Origin: Nostoc sp. FACHB-973
GTDB taxonomy: Bacteria > Cyanobacteriota > Cyanobacteriia > Cyanobacteriales > Nostocaceae
Assembly: GCF_014698115.1 (NCBI RefSeq)
Contig: NZ_JACJSJ010000014.1
Location: 62,001-126,000 of the forward strand
DNA: 64,000 nt
Direction: 5' to 3'
Shown here: one piece after another, positions 56,052-64,000 of the stretch
Position numbering within the stretch: the stretch's first letter is position 1
How the letters are laid out: every line of letters starts with the position of its first letter
Translations under genes and position numbers: made by a program
Notes under the pieces: model-generated
Told to the model about the DNA's origin: nothing
The model's database searches: none
Seen by the model: the letters and a program-made list of their open reading frames with translations, nothing else

Positions 56052-56549
56052 ATGATGAAACCAAATCCTATTCCCCCACAACCCGGTCAAGAATCAGTCT
56101 GGGATTATCCGCGTCCGGCTGTTTTAGAAGATACTAATAAACATCTGCGGGTAATTTGTAATGGTATTGTTTTGGCAGAAACCAACAAAGGTAAAAGAGT
56201 TTTAGAAACAAGTCATCCTCCTAGCTATTACTTTCCCGCTGAAGACATTAAACTAGAATATCTCATCGAAACGCCAAAAAAAGGTTTGTGTGAATGGAAA
56301 GGTCTATATGAATATTATGATGTCAAAGTTGGTGATAAGTATTTAAAATATGCTGCTTGGCGATATTTTGACCCCACTCCTGATTTTGTTTACATTGAAA
56401 ATTTCTATGGTTTTATTGCCAATTTAATGGATGCTTGCTATGTCAATGATGAGCTAGTAACACCTCAACCTGGTGATTTTTACGGAGGATGGATTACTGC
56501 TGATATTGTCGGGCCATTTAAAGGTAGTCCTGGAACAATGTGGTGGTAA
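56052..56549 (+). CDS. DUF427 domain protein
   Basis: 165 aa cytoplasmic protein. Family features: SVWDYPRPAVLEDTNKHLRV, GIVLAETNKGKRVLETSHPP, SYYFPAEDIKLEYL, CEWKGLYEYYDVKVGDKYL, AAWRYFDPTPDFVYIENFYG, and PGDFYGGWITADIVGPFKG near the end. DUF427 proteins are small beta-rich proteins of unknown biochemical role. Same direction as the ergothioneine genes with 145 bp between, so membership of that unit is uncertain. Confidence 0.88.
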   Translation: MMKPNPIPPQPGQESVWDYPRPAVLEDTNKHLRVICNGIVLAETNKGKRVLETSHPPSYYFPAEDIKLEYLIETPKKGLCEWKGLYEYYDVKVGDKYLKYAAWRYFDPTPDFVYIENFYGFIANLMDACYVNDELVTPQPGDFYGGWITADIVGPFKGSPGTMWW

Positions 56550-56621
56550 TCCCAATACCAAAAATGTTTTAGTTTTAATCAAAAATCTCAATTCATATTG
56601 CAAATGGAGCAACGCCAAAAA

Positions 56622-57215
56622 TTAGAACCAATACTTGGGATATGTTCTTTCCTGTGCCAGATTATTGAATACCACAGCACAGAGTACCAAAATTATCGAA
56701 CCTTCTAGGGCAGGAGTTAAAAGAAATTGCCAGGATGCTTTCGTCATCATCACAACTAATGCAACTGCTCCCGAAGGAGGGTGTAAAGTTGCAGTAAGTT
56801 GCATCATACCAATGGCAGTAGCTACTGCCATTCCCATTGCCCAAGGTTCTGAACCGAAAAAATGCAGAATAGTCAGGCTTACTAATGCCGCCACAAGATT
56901 ACCACCAATTACATTCCGGGGTTGGGCTAAAGGACTGTCAGGTATACCAAAGATTAATACGCTAGTAGCGCCAAAGGGAGCCATCAGCAAAGGAGAATTA
57001 GTTTTTACAGAAAGGTAAGCCGTTGCTGCTATTCCTATAAAACTACCGCACCAACTCCAAAAGATGTGTCTGTGGTGGGGTCTATCTAAACAAAATGAAC
57101 GCCTAGTTCCACGTATTTTAAAGCAGTAGTTTTTCCATTTCTCCTGAACATTTTGATAATTCAACCTGGCTAGATAGGTTGAATAAATCCGTCCTTTGGG
57201 TAAATAATCTTTCAT
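56622..57215 (-). CDS. HPP-family membrane protein
   Basis: 197 aa from the ATG at 57215 (an in-frame ATG at 57230 is possible). Four hydrophobic segments after a basic N-terminus; the signature motif HPPSGAVALVVMM is clear, with APFGATSVLIFGIPDSPLAQ and PRNVIGGNLVAALVSL before it. HPP proteins in cyanobacteria and plastids have been linked to nitrite transport, but no nitrate-assimilation genes are adjacent. Single gene. Confidence 0.87.
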   Translation of the reverse strand: MKDYLPKGRIYSTYLARLNYQNVQEKWKNYCFKIRGTRRSFCLDRPHHRHIFWSWCGSFIGIAATAYLSVKTNSPLLMAPFGATSVLIFGIPDSPLAQPRNVIGGNLVAALVSLTILHFFGSEPWAMGMAVATAIGMMQLTATLHPPSGAVALVVMMTKASWQFLLTPALEGSIILVLCAVVFNNLAQERTYPKYWF

Positions 57216-57379
57216 AATTCTCCAGAGCAATTACAAACAACAGTCCTCAACACCAGAAGATTTCCTGTATTTACTGCCTTAGCTAAAAAAATACCGAAAT
57301 TATGTCAAGAAACGGAATTTTAAATTAGATTTATCAGCTAAGATCCCCGTTTGATGAACAGAATGTTTCAACCATAAAT

Positions 57380-57473
57380 CAATACGGTTCAGTTAAGGAA
57401 ATTTATCGGTTGAGGTAGGCAGGGTGAGCAGGGGATGCAGGGGGAGAAAAAAAGGCTTATCTGAACCGTATTG
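57380..57473. mobile_element. MITE copy 3 (CAATACGGTTCAG ends)
   Basis: 94 bp. Left end CAATACGGTTCAGTTAAG, right end (complement) CAATACGGTTCAGATAAG, flanked by a perfect 10-bp repeat AACCATAAAT at 57370-57379 and 57474-57483. The interior (GCAGGGTGAGCAGGGGATGC) is unrelated to copies 1 and 2, so only the ends are shared. Confidence 0.9.
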
Positions 57474-57680
57474 AACCATAAATCAGCATTTTTATCAGTA
57501 AAAAATTCAAATTCATTGATTTAAAAAGTTTGGTTTCTAGAAAATGTCATAATTTCATGACATATAAGTTCCACAATATCCTTTGAACCTGACCAAGGAA
57601 ATACAAAACTTATATAAATAACTAATAATTCTTATAAGATTTCTTTATGCAGTATTGAAAGTGGCTCATCAAATCCTTAG

Positions 57681-57836
57681 CGTAACTTTCAGGAACCGAT
57701 TACTGTCATTCGTACTGTAGTCCAAGATCCCTGGACGACAGAAACCGCTGAAGGTTCGTTTATCTATGTCCTAGAAGGAATAATTCGTGAATCTATTTTA
57801 AAGGTGATTGACGACATTCAAGATGAAATAGAGTAG
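57681..57836 (+). pseudogene. Short coding remnant without a start codon
   Basis: After a TAG at 57678 the frame reads about 51 codons containing PITVIRTVVQDPWTTETAEG and ends VIDDIQDEIE-stop. The composition looks protein-coding, but there is no start and no recognised family. Confidence 0.4.
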
Positions 57837-57944
57837 CATTTTGGCTGGGAAAATTTACGATGATTGCAGCAGCGATCGCTTTTACTGATTTAATATTGGT
57901 AGGAGCGATCGCTGCTTTTTACGAGTGAGTTTTGTAACTCAATC

Positions 57945-58325
57945 TCAATTACTAGACGACTTGATCGTGCTATCTTCAAAATAAGATACAGGGAACATAA
58001 TTCCTCGTTTCTTTGTAGGAGGATTCAGCGTCTTGAATACCCTGTCCCAGAATCCTTGAATTCCATAGTTTCCCTTGAAACAAGTGTGGTGAAGATCGTG
58101 AAAATCTGATGGAACGAAGAATATGGATAAAGAACTATGACCTTCTAGGTTGTAAACATTGCCTATAATAGTCCAGGCACATAGTTGGGTAATATCATAT
58201 CCAAATATAAAAATAGGCAAAAGGTCTGTAATAGTAACAATAATATATTCAGTCAAACTTTTATGTCCAGCAACAAAACTTGATGAATCGGCAAACTCAT
58301 GATGTTTCAGATGTATTTTCAGCAA
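57945..58325 (-). pseudogene. Truncated fatty-acid hydroxylase/sterol desaturase-like gene
   Basis: The open frame (about 126 codons, no ATG, stop codon just upstream) carries the C-terminal histidine boxes of the fatty-acid hydroxylase superfamily: HLKHHEF, NLEGHSS and DFHDLHHTCFKGNYG, ending FWDRVFKTLNP. Full-length members have over 200 residues including at least two more membrane helices and another His box, which are absent here. Most likely a gene that lost its N-terminal half. A translated fragment from TTG is possible but unlikely to be active. Confidence 0.7.
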
Positions 58326-58683
58326 TAATTTTCTATGGAATCAGATTTTTTGTGCAAGCATAAATTAACATGAATTCGACGGATTTTTGTAGCTACAAAC
58401 CTTATAAATAAAAGATTATTGAAGCCGAGGCTGAAAAAAACTCTTCAGCATTAGTTGATAATAAAGTCAATAATTGACCGATTCAGGAGTTACTGATTTT
58501 ATTCTCAATAAGCTCAAGCATCTTTGGTCACAGCTATTTTCTAAACAATATGCTGATCAAAGGTTTTAGGCTTTAAAGCTCATTGAAATCATATTAAACT
58601 CAAGTATACATCATTTTTTGCTGCTCCATTTGTTTGATAATGAAGATTTACAATCTTGAACCGGATATGACTTATGTTCCCAT
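58326..58683. other. Intergenic region
   Basis: 358 bp. Upstream of the truncated hydroxylase there is no sign of its missing half. A short plus-strand frame (about 58477-58569) reads LTDSGVTDFILNKLKHLWSQ, without a start. Nothing else seen. Confidence 0.5.
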
Positions 58684-60231
58684 TTAATTGATCAGTTTCT
58701 TAGACTTCAGCCACTCATGCACAACTTCTTCAACCGGACGAGATTGATTATCAACTTGATAATTCATTTGTTGCATTTCTTCAGTGGAAATTAACCCAGC
58801 TAATTGATTAATAGCTTCTCGTAACTCTGGATATTTTTCCAGAATTGCTTGATTGAATACTGGGACAGCTTCATAAGGTGGGAAGTATTTTTTGTCATCT
58901 TCTAAAATGACTAAATTTAAAACAGGAATTAAGCCATCTGTAGAATTAGCTGCTATCAAATCTACTTTCTTTTCTTTTAAGGCTTGATACATCAACCCTA
59001 ATTCCATTTGCAGGGGAGGTTTGGTAAATTTAAAGCCATAAGTTTTAGCTAACCCTGGATAACCATCTTGCCGTTCCAGAAATTCATAACCAAATCCTGC
59101 TTGCATTTTAGGTGTATATTTAGCAGCTTCAGAAAGGGTTTTAATCTGCCACTGTTTAGCATCTTCACCCCGGATAATCATCGCAAAGGTGTTGTTAAAT
59201 CCTAAAGATGGCATGACTTCTAATTGATATTTTTGGCTGTAGTCTTGTTTAACTTTTTCATATACAAGTTGAGAGTTACTAATAGGTTTCTGTTTTAAAA
59301 TAGATGTAAAACTCGTTCCAGTATATTCTACATATCCAGCAATTTGGCCTGCCTTTACGGCTTCATGACAGATAAAAGTTCCGCCTAAATTTAAGCGCTT
59401 ATCAACCCTTAATTTAGTATGAGATTCAATTTGTTGAGCCAGTAATTCTCCTAAAATAAATTGTTCCGTGAAATTTTTAGAGCCAATAATAATTGTTGGT
59501 GGTGTTAGCCAATAAGTAAAGCCAATTAATCCGCCAATCAATAACGTTAATATAGCCAAATAAACCGCAGTTTTACGATTAATTGTTATATTTTTTTCTC
59601 TTTGCTGTGTCAGATTTTTTTCTAACCATCCCAAGCTAAAATCTGCACCTAACGCAATCAAAGCGGCAGGTATCGCTCCAGCTAAAATTAGCTGATTATT
59701 CAGGGTGGAAATCCCCCTAAAAATAAACACCCCCAAACCACCACCGCCAATAGCTGCTGCAATAGTAGCAATTCCCACACAAATAACTGTTGCTACCCTA
59801 ACTCCTGCCAAAATCACGCCTAAAGCTAGAGGAATTTCTACTTGAAATAGCAATTGCCGGTCTGTCATTCCCATCCCCCGTCCTGCCTCTCGAATTGCCG
59901 GCTCAACATTGTTAATACCGATATAAGTATTGCGAATTACTGGGAGCAAAGCATAAAGAATCAAGGCGACAATAGCCGGAATTTTGCCAATTCCTCCGAT
60001 AAATGGCACCGAAATTAGAAAGCCAAAAATAGCTAAACTGGGAGTAGTTTGAATAGCGTTAGTGATACCGATAATAGGTTGGGCGAGTTTCGGTTGGCGA
60101 GTGATGAAAATGCCTAAAGGAATGCCAATGGAAACGGCCACTACCATTGCAATTACAACTAATACTAAATGTTCTCCGGTGCGGAGGATAATTTCTAAGA
60201 AATATCGGTTGAAAAACAAGGTTATCTCCAA
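58684..60231 (-). CDS. Osmoprotectant ABC transporter permease/substrate-binding fusion (OpuCB-OpuCC type)
   Basis: 515 aa fusion. The N-terminal permease (~1-215) has IAMVVAVSIGIPLGIFITRQ, the EAA-like loop VEPAIREAGRGMGMTDRQLL, and GLGVFIFRGISTLNNQLILA. After a linking membrane helix (~225-245) comes a periplasmic OpuAC-type binding domain (PTIIIGSKNFTEQFILGELL, GYVEYTGTSF, DLIAANSTDG, EEMQQMNYQVD). It imports glycine betaine, choline or related quaternary amines. The expected ATPase gene is not next to it in the window. Its start lies in an isolated 537-bp intergenic region. Confidence 0.93.
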   Translation of the reverse strand: MEITLFFNRYFLEIILRTGEHLVLVVIAMVVAVSIGIPLGIFITRQPKLAQPIIGITNAIQTTPSLAIFGFLISVPFIGGIGKIPAIVALILYALLPVIRNTYIGINNVEPAIREAGRGMGMTDRQLLFQVEIPLALGVILAGVRVATVICVGIATIAAAIGGGGLGVFIFRGISTLNNQLILAGAIPAALIALGADFSLGWLEKNLTQQREKNITINRKTAVYLAILTLLIGGLIGFTYWLTPPTIIIGSKNFTEQFILGELLAQQIESHTKLRVDKRLNLGGTFICHEAVKAGQIAGYVEYTGTSFTSILKQKPISNSQLVYEKVKQDYSQKYQLEVMPSLGFNNTFAMIIRGEDAKQWQIKTLSEAAKYTPKMQAGFGYEFLERQDGYPGLAKTYGFKFTKPPLQMELGLMYQALKEKKVDLIAANSTDGLIPVLNLVILEDDKKYFPPYEAVPVFNQAILEKYPELREAINQLAGLISTEEMQQMNYQVDNQSRPVEEVVHEWLKSKKLIN

Positions 60232-60768
60232 ATATGATTCAGTTATTTTAAGTAGGTATATTTATTATCTTTACTTATAAAAAATAAATTTATCAACGAG
60301 GTTTATAAAAAATGTACTATATCAAAATAGTACGCTTTTTTAGAAAGAATCAGATTTGCAGATATCCATCACAGAGCTATACCTTCTCTACGAGACGCTC
60401 TTGCTAGCTTGCTTCCCGTTCGCCCTTGGCGTCCCTTAGGGAAGGATACTCTAACGCAAAAGTTTTTGGTCTACTGAACATTTAGAATTATTTTATCGCT
60501 ACCTACTTAGTGAGAAAATTTTTGTGACTCCGGGATTTTTATTGATTACAAATCTTAAAATAACACAGCTAATGGTACAATCTGGATTGGATTAATGCGA
60601 ACTTTCTTTACCTTTTAATTGCAGTGTGGAAAAAGACATGAAATTAGGAAACTCAAATTAGTACAACTTCCCCAACTAAAAATTCTGAATTCAGAAGGCA
60701 CTGAGTGGACGCAGTAAAACCAACATTCTCTGTGGATCTAAAGAAACATTATTCAATCAATTAGTTTA
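60232..60768. other. Intergenic divergent region
   Basis: 537 bp separating divergent transporter genes. Includes a dispersed repeat patch (60381-60450) with CTCTACGAGACGCT and GCTTCCCGTTCGCCCTTGGC, similar to 25155-25240. Otherwise AT-rich with no gene. Confidence 0.7.
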
Positions 60769-61650
60769 ATGGAAACTAAAAATAACTTACATTTAAAAGG
60801 AATAATTCTGCTTATCCTTGTTAATATAATCGGTGCTACAACTTTTCCATTGACTAAAGACATCGTTAGTAGCCTTCCACCAAGTGCATTGATTGCCAGC
60901 CGCTTTGTTATAGCAGCAGGGGTTTTTAGCCTAAATTTACGTAATCTTAATGCAATTTTATTTCGTGATGGTACAGTATTAGGACTTTTGTTGTTCTTTT
61001 TCTTAGCGATCGAAACAATTGCACTCAAGACTATACCAGCAAACCGGGCTGCATTTATTGGCAGTTTGAACGCACTCATCGTCCCGCTGCTCGGATGGCT
61101 GACTGGACAGCGCGTGCTGTTGAGAACTTTCCTAGCCGCTGGAGTAGCTGTGATCGGTATTGGCGTCATGTTTTGGGAAGGGGGAGAACTAGGAATTGGC
61201 GATCTATTGATGTTCGTTGATGCTTTTATTTATGCAGCCTACATACTTTTCTTAGAGCGAATCGCCTCTCGTCACCCCACTTTAACACTCACTAGTGTTC
61301 AACTTTTGTTCATTGCAGGGTTGGGGGTACTCTGGAATAATACGCAAATTATTAACCAATTTGAGGTAATTCGCCAACACTGGGGAGCGATTTTCTACTT
61401 AGGGCTAGTGGCAACGGCTGCTGTCATCTGGCTTCAAACATTGGCACAGCAATGGGTTTCCTCTGACGAAGCTGCTTTACTTTTTACACTTGAGCCATTG
61501 TTCGCCACAATTTTCTCATTTTGGCTACTTGGAGAACATCTCGGAATACGCGGTCTAATTGGCGCGATTCTTGTCTTGGTTGCTCTGCTTCTAAGTCAAA
61601 GCCCTCAAAAAATTGAGCCTGAACCAAAAGTTGAGGTACAGAGCGGTTAA
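60769..61650 (+). CDS. EamA/DMT-superfamily transporter
   Basis: 293 aa with ten predicted membrane helices in two EamA repeats (first ~10-145 with GATTFPLTKDIVSSLPPSAL, second ~155-285 with LLGEHLGIRGLIGAILVLVA). RhaT/RarD-like drug/metabolite carrier, probably an exporter of amino acids or other small metabolites. Polar C-terminal tail. No operon partner; the 2OG oxygenase gene begins 559 bp downstream on the same strand. Confidence 0.9.
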   Translation: METKNNLHLKGIILLILVNIIGATTFPLTKDIVSSLPPSALIASRFVIAAGVFSLNLRNLNAILFRDGTVLGLLLFFFLAIETIALKTIPANRAAFIGSLNALIVPLLGWLTGQRVLLRTFLAAGVAVIGIGVMFWEGGELGIGDLLMFVDAFIYAAYILFLERIASRHPTLTLTSVQLLFIAGLGVLWNNTQIINQFEVIRQHWGAIFYLGLVATAAVIWLQTLAQQWVSSDEAALLFTLEPLFATIFSFWLLGEHLGIRGLIGAILVLVALLLSQSPQKIEPEPKVEVQSG

Positions 61651-62209
61651 CGCTTAGCTGTTTAAACTGGGTGCATCCCACTTTTTATTTAAGTAAGTAG
61701 GCGTAATTAAAGCTAACTAACGAAGTCCGTCATTTGTCCTTTGTTATTAGTTATTTGTAAAGGTTTTAAGCCTGTTCATGTTTGATCACATAACTTTGTT
61801 TATTCCCGCCGACTTCCTTATCGAGCAAAGATTAAATTAATCGATGACCGTCTCACATTTAATTTATTTGTATCGGAAGAATAAAAGCTGGGATGCTCCC
61901 ATTTAAGTTAGCTAAATAGATATGTAACAAACATAATCATGCATTTGTCAATACGTATTTTCTCACAAATATTCTGAAAAAGTGCTTGACTTCTTTCAGT
62001 TAGTTATTAGATAATAGTTTAAAGATTTAAATTGTTAAAAACATCTTAATAGTGACAGACAAAAATGTTTTATATGCAGTTTATTAGTTGAATTAGCCAA
62101 GTTTTGGAGTAATTGAATTAGCTAAAATCTGTGTTTTACATTCACCCTGTGCATCAATTATATTAGTTAAATAAATAATTTTGATGCCTAAATTTCTAAT
62201 GATTTTGTA
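61651..62209. other. Intergenic region with GGGWGCATCCCA-bounded element
   Basis: 559 bp. The first 250 bp are the element at 61669-61900. The rest is AT-rich. A tiny frame ATG CCT AAA ... TAG (62184-62210) overlaps the GTG start of the next gene. Confidence 0.6.
61669..61900. mobile_element. Element bounded by GGGTGCATCCCA and TGGGATGCTCCC
   Basis: 232 bp with imperfect ends of the same family as 50995-51176, but no clear target duplication. The interior is dispersed repeat copy B (61708-61818), homologous to 50838-50946. Confidence 0.5.
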
Positions 62210-62929
62210 GTGAAGATTGTGTATCATCATACTACCAGTTTATTCAATACCACTAAATATTCTCGTCTAAGCCGAGAAGCTGGAGCTTTATTTCAAGAAG
62301 AGTTTGCTCTCAACTGTTATGTAAAATTGCCGTTGTTTTTCAACGATGATTCATTTGAAATTTTGAAAACAGAAGTTCTCAGAATATTTGAGCAGCATTC
62401 TCGAAGAAGAGACTTCAACATGGAGCATGAGAAAAATACTCCTAGACATCTTAGTACTGTTTCGGGAGTTGCCGTTGCGGAACACTCACAACTTATTCCG
62501 GCTTTGTACCGTGATTCTCAACTCATTGAGTTTCTCTGTGGTATTGCGGGAACTCAAATTTATCTAGTACCAGATCCTTTTGATAGGCATGTAATCCATA
62601 GGCTTGACAAAATCGGAGATATTCATGGGGGACATCTCGATACCTATGCTTTTGCTTTTGCTATTTTTATTGAAACCCCACCAGAAGAAGCTGGAGGATG
62701 CCTAGAATTTGTTCCCCACAGTATGGAAATTAGCGATCTCGATACACCATTAGCTAAACGGGCTGGGCATCATGTTGGAGATTGCTACTTTATGAAAACG
62801 AACAAAACTGTTCATCGAGTTTTGCCACTTTGGGAAGAAGTCAAGCGAACTAACCTAATCTTCACCTACGCTGATGACGAAACAATAAATATTGATATTT
62901 CTTACTCTAGTCAACCTCTTTACGGTTAA
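62210..62929 (+). CDS. HalD/BesD-like Fe(II)/2OG oxygenase, hydroxylase-type triad
   Basis: 239 aa from a GTG start. Iron ligands: H-x-D in IHGGHLDTYAFAFAIFIETP (~residue 143) and a distal His in TNKTVHRVLPLW (~204), with Arg in KRTNLIFTYAD for 2-oxoglutarate. The PPEEAGGCLEFVPHS stretch resembles the small stand-alone amino-acid oxygenases of the HalD/BesD group. Halogenases have Gly in place of Asp in H-x-D; this protein keeps Asp, so hydroxylation is expected. The start GTG overlaps a short upstream frame, and no strong RBS is seen. Followed on the same strand by a SET-domain gene. The substrate is unknown; a free amino acid is a guess. Confidence 0.78.
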   Translation: MKIVYHHTTSLFNTTKYSRLSREAGALFQEEFALNCYVKLPLFFNDDSFEILKTEVLRIFEQHSRRRDFNMEHEKNTPRHLSTVSGVAVAEHSQLIPALYRDSQLIEFLCGIAGTQIYLVPDPFDRHVIHRLDKIGDIHGGHLDTYAFAFAIFIETPPEEAGGCLEFVPHSMEISDLDTPLAKRAGHHVGDCYFMKTNKTVHRVLPLWEEVKRTNLIFTYADDETINIDISYSSQPLYG

Positions 62930-63313
62930 CTAAGGGGAACACTGTCAGTAGACCGGAAATTTATCTCTTCCCCTGGCTTGTAACTTCATTTTGGAACACT
63001 TTAAACAACAGGATAGGCTTAATACAAATAATCAACTTGATGTCAATGTATAAGTACTAGTAAATGACTCTTTCAAGGTGACTGATAAAATCTATTTTTT
63101 TCTCTGTTATCTCTGCGTCTGAAGCGCTTAATAACTTATTTATTTAATCACAGAGCCGCAGAGAATACAGAAATAAGAGAAAGTTGAAGAGGAATCTATT
63201 TCCAAAAATTTTTATCCACCTTGAAAGGGCTAGTTCTAATCAGGTGATCTGCAACTAAGCCAATTTTGAAACTTTGAAACCGCAAGAAATTTAAACCCAC
63301 TAGGTCTTTATCT
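62930..63313. other. Intergenic region with nested inverted repeats
   Basis: 384 bp. The outer arms CTTTCAAGGTG (63070-63080) and CACCTTGAAAG (63218-63228) enclose an inner palindromic stretch around TTATCTCTGCGTCTG and CCGCAGAGAATACAG. Possibly a degraded MITE. No gene. Confidence 0.5.
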
Positions 63314-63796
63314 ATGACTACAATAGAGTCGATTTCCGCTGCAAAGCTCAATTCTCATGTCACGATTCAGCAAACTGCAAAAGGACGAGGAGTATTTGCT
63401 ACAAAAAAAATTGCCCAAGGGGAAACTGTCGTGGTGGGTATACCAATTGAAGAAGTTTCCGAACGAACAATTTATTCCTTTCAGATGGATTTTAATTTGT
63501 ATGTCAACCTAAATGAACCTGCTGTTGTCATCAACCATTCTTGCGATCCAAATACTGGGGTAAGAAACAATCAGTTTGGAGGATATAATTTCGTTGCGTT
63601 GGGCGATATCGAAGCAGGTGAGGAAATTACCTGGGACTACGAAACTACTGAATATGAATCAATTGCTGTCTCCCGGTGCTTGTGCGGTTCTCTATCTTGT
63701 CGAGGGAAAACATTAGGATTCAAATTCCGGGAACAAATGTTGCGTGATACTTATGGAGAGTACATTGCAGGTTATCTTAAAACTAAAAGCAGATGA
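63314..63796 (+). CDS. SET-domain protein (lysine methyltransferase fold)
   Basis: 160 aa. SET core: KGRGVFATKKIAQGETVVVG (N-terminal G-x-G), VVINHSCDPNTGVR (the NHSCDPN pseudoknot motif), GEEITWDYETTEYE (catalytic Tyr region), and post-SET cysteines in RCLCGSLSCRGKTLGF. This is a compact bacterial SET protein expected to use SAM to methylate a lysine in a protein, or possibly a small molecule. Same strand as the upstream 2OG oxygenase with a repeat-bearing 384-bp gap, so co-regulation is uncertain. Confidence 0.88.
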   Translation: MTTIESISAAKLNSHVTIQQTAKGRGVFATKKIAQGETVVVGIPIEEVSERTIYSFQMDFNLYVNLNEPAVVINHSCDPNTGVRNNQFGGYNFVALGDIEAGEEITWDYETTEYESIAVSRCLCGSLSCRGKTLGFKFREQMLRDTYGEYIAGYLKTKSR

Positions 63797-63837
63797 TGTT
63801 TGTTAAACATTTATCTTGAGAACTATAGTTTTTGAAA

Positions 63838-63890
63838 GTAGCGCGAGCATCTTGCTCCCATATTGTAATAGCGGGCAAGATGCCCGCACA
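63838..63890. repeat. Paired palindromes GAGCATCTTGCTC and GCGGGCAAGATGCCCGC
   Basis: Two related hairpins separated by about 15 bp downstream of the SET gene. The words match a common dispersed cyanobacterial palindrome (GCGGGCATCTTGCCCGC) and may serve as a bidirectional 3' boundary. Confidence 0.6.
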
Positions 63891-63945
63891 ACTCCTATGT
63901 TTTAAAATCGACGAGTGACTTGAGTCGTTAGGCTCCTTCTTTTGT

Positions 63946-64000
63946 TTAAGCCTTTTTCAACCAGCTAAACATAGCGCGTAAATCTTTACCAACTTCCTCA
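63946..64000 (-). CDS. C-terminal end of a gene entering from the right
   Basis: On the minus strand the last bases read E-E-V-G-K-D-L-R-A-M-F-S-W-L-K-K-A then TAA. It looks like a genuine protein C-terminus, convergent with the SET gene. Too short to identify. Confidence 0.45.
   Translation of the reverse strand, partial: EEVGKDLRAMFSWLKKA

Larger units (their letters stand above)
57231..57944. other. Intergenic region with MITE copy 3 and a coding remnant
   Basis: 714 bp. Contains MITE copy 3 (57380-57473) and a short open remnant (57681-57836). The rest is AT-rich with no recognisable gene. Confidence 0.7.

Noticed and set aside
62210..62929. Radical halogenase
   Set aside because: The H-x-D iron motif keeps the Asp (HLD); halogenases of this group carry Gly or Ala there.

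Overview
The window reads as chromosomal DNA of a filamentous heterocyst-type cyanobacterium (Nostoc/Anabaena/Calothrix group). Reasons: many HIP1 octamers (GCGATCGC), the overlapping psbD-psbC pair, heptameric CCCCAGT/CCCCAAT tandem repeats, many small inverted-repeat elements, and cyanobacterial families (AMIN-TonB receptor, PCP_red protein, UPF0367). The species cannot be named from sequence alone.

Region 1 (1-19931, minus strand) is a hybrid NRPS/PKS operon read right to left: a JmjC/cupin-type oxygenase, a FAAL-ACP-C-A(MT)-PCP synthetase, a TauD-like Fe(II)/2OG oxygenase, a KS-AT-KR-PCP-E protein, a MycE-like O-methyltransferase, and a C-A-PCP-C NRPS that runs off the left edge. Together these describe a fatty-acylated peptide-polyketide line with two separate hydroxylases. 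Region 2 (20819-33703) carries matching iron-siderophore functions: an AMIN/TonB-dependent receptor, a binding lipoprotein, a small Cys-rich DUF1636 protein, an ABC exporter, a FecCDE-type importer and a PvdQ-like Ntn-hydrolase acylase. My best reading is a lipopeptide siderophore locus with synthesis, export, uptake and possible deacylation. It resembles in logic the FAAL-initiated beta-hydroxyaspartate lipopeptide siderophores known from cyanobacteria, but has unusual parts: an epimerase-type domain on a PKS protein and a methyltransferase embedded in an adenylation domain. No NIS synthetase (schizokinen type) is present.

Region 3 (34413-50663) is mostly housekeeping: ddl, a DAGAT/LPLAT-like acyltransferase, tRNA-Asn(GUU), a YacP-like NYN protein, an ECF-type ATPase, psbD-psbC, a PCP_red protein, a SWIM/SNF2 pair, a GNAT enzyme and pnp. 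Region 4 (51492-56549) holds ergothioneine genes: egtD, then an MscS channel, then an EgtB whose sequence is of the OvoA type, then a secreted small protein and a DUF427 protein. Region 5 (56622-64000) has an HPP permease, a truncated fatty-acid hydroxylase, an osmoprotectant permease/binding fusion, an EamA transporter, a HalD/BesD-like 2OG oxygenase and a SET-domain protein.

The most striking non-coding signal is mobile small-repeat activity. A MITE family with CAATACRGTTCAGTTAAG ends and perfect 10-bp target duplications is present three times. One copy has rewritten the C-terminus of the TauD-like oxygenase, and another sits between the first two biosynthetic genes. A 21-bp repeat unit is inserted in frame in an NRPS condensation domain, and the same unit is nested in one of the MITEs. 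A second family with GGGAGCATCCCA ends and an 8-bp duplication lies downstream of pnp.
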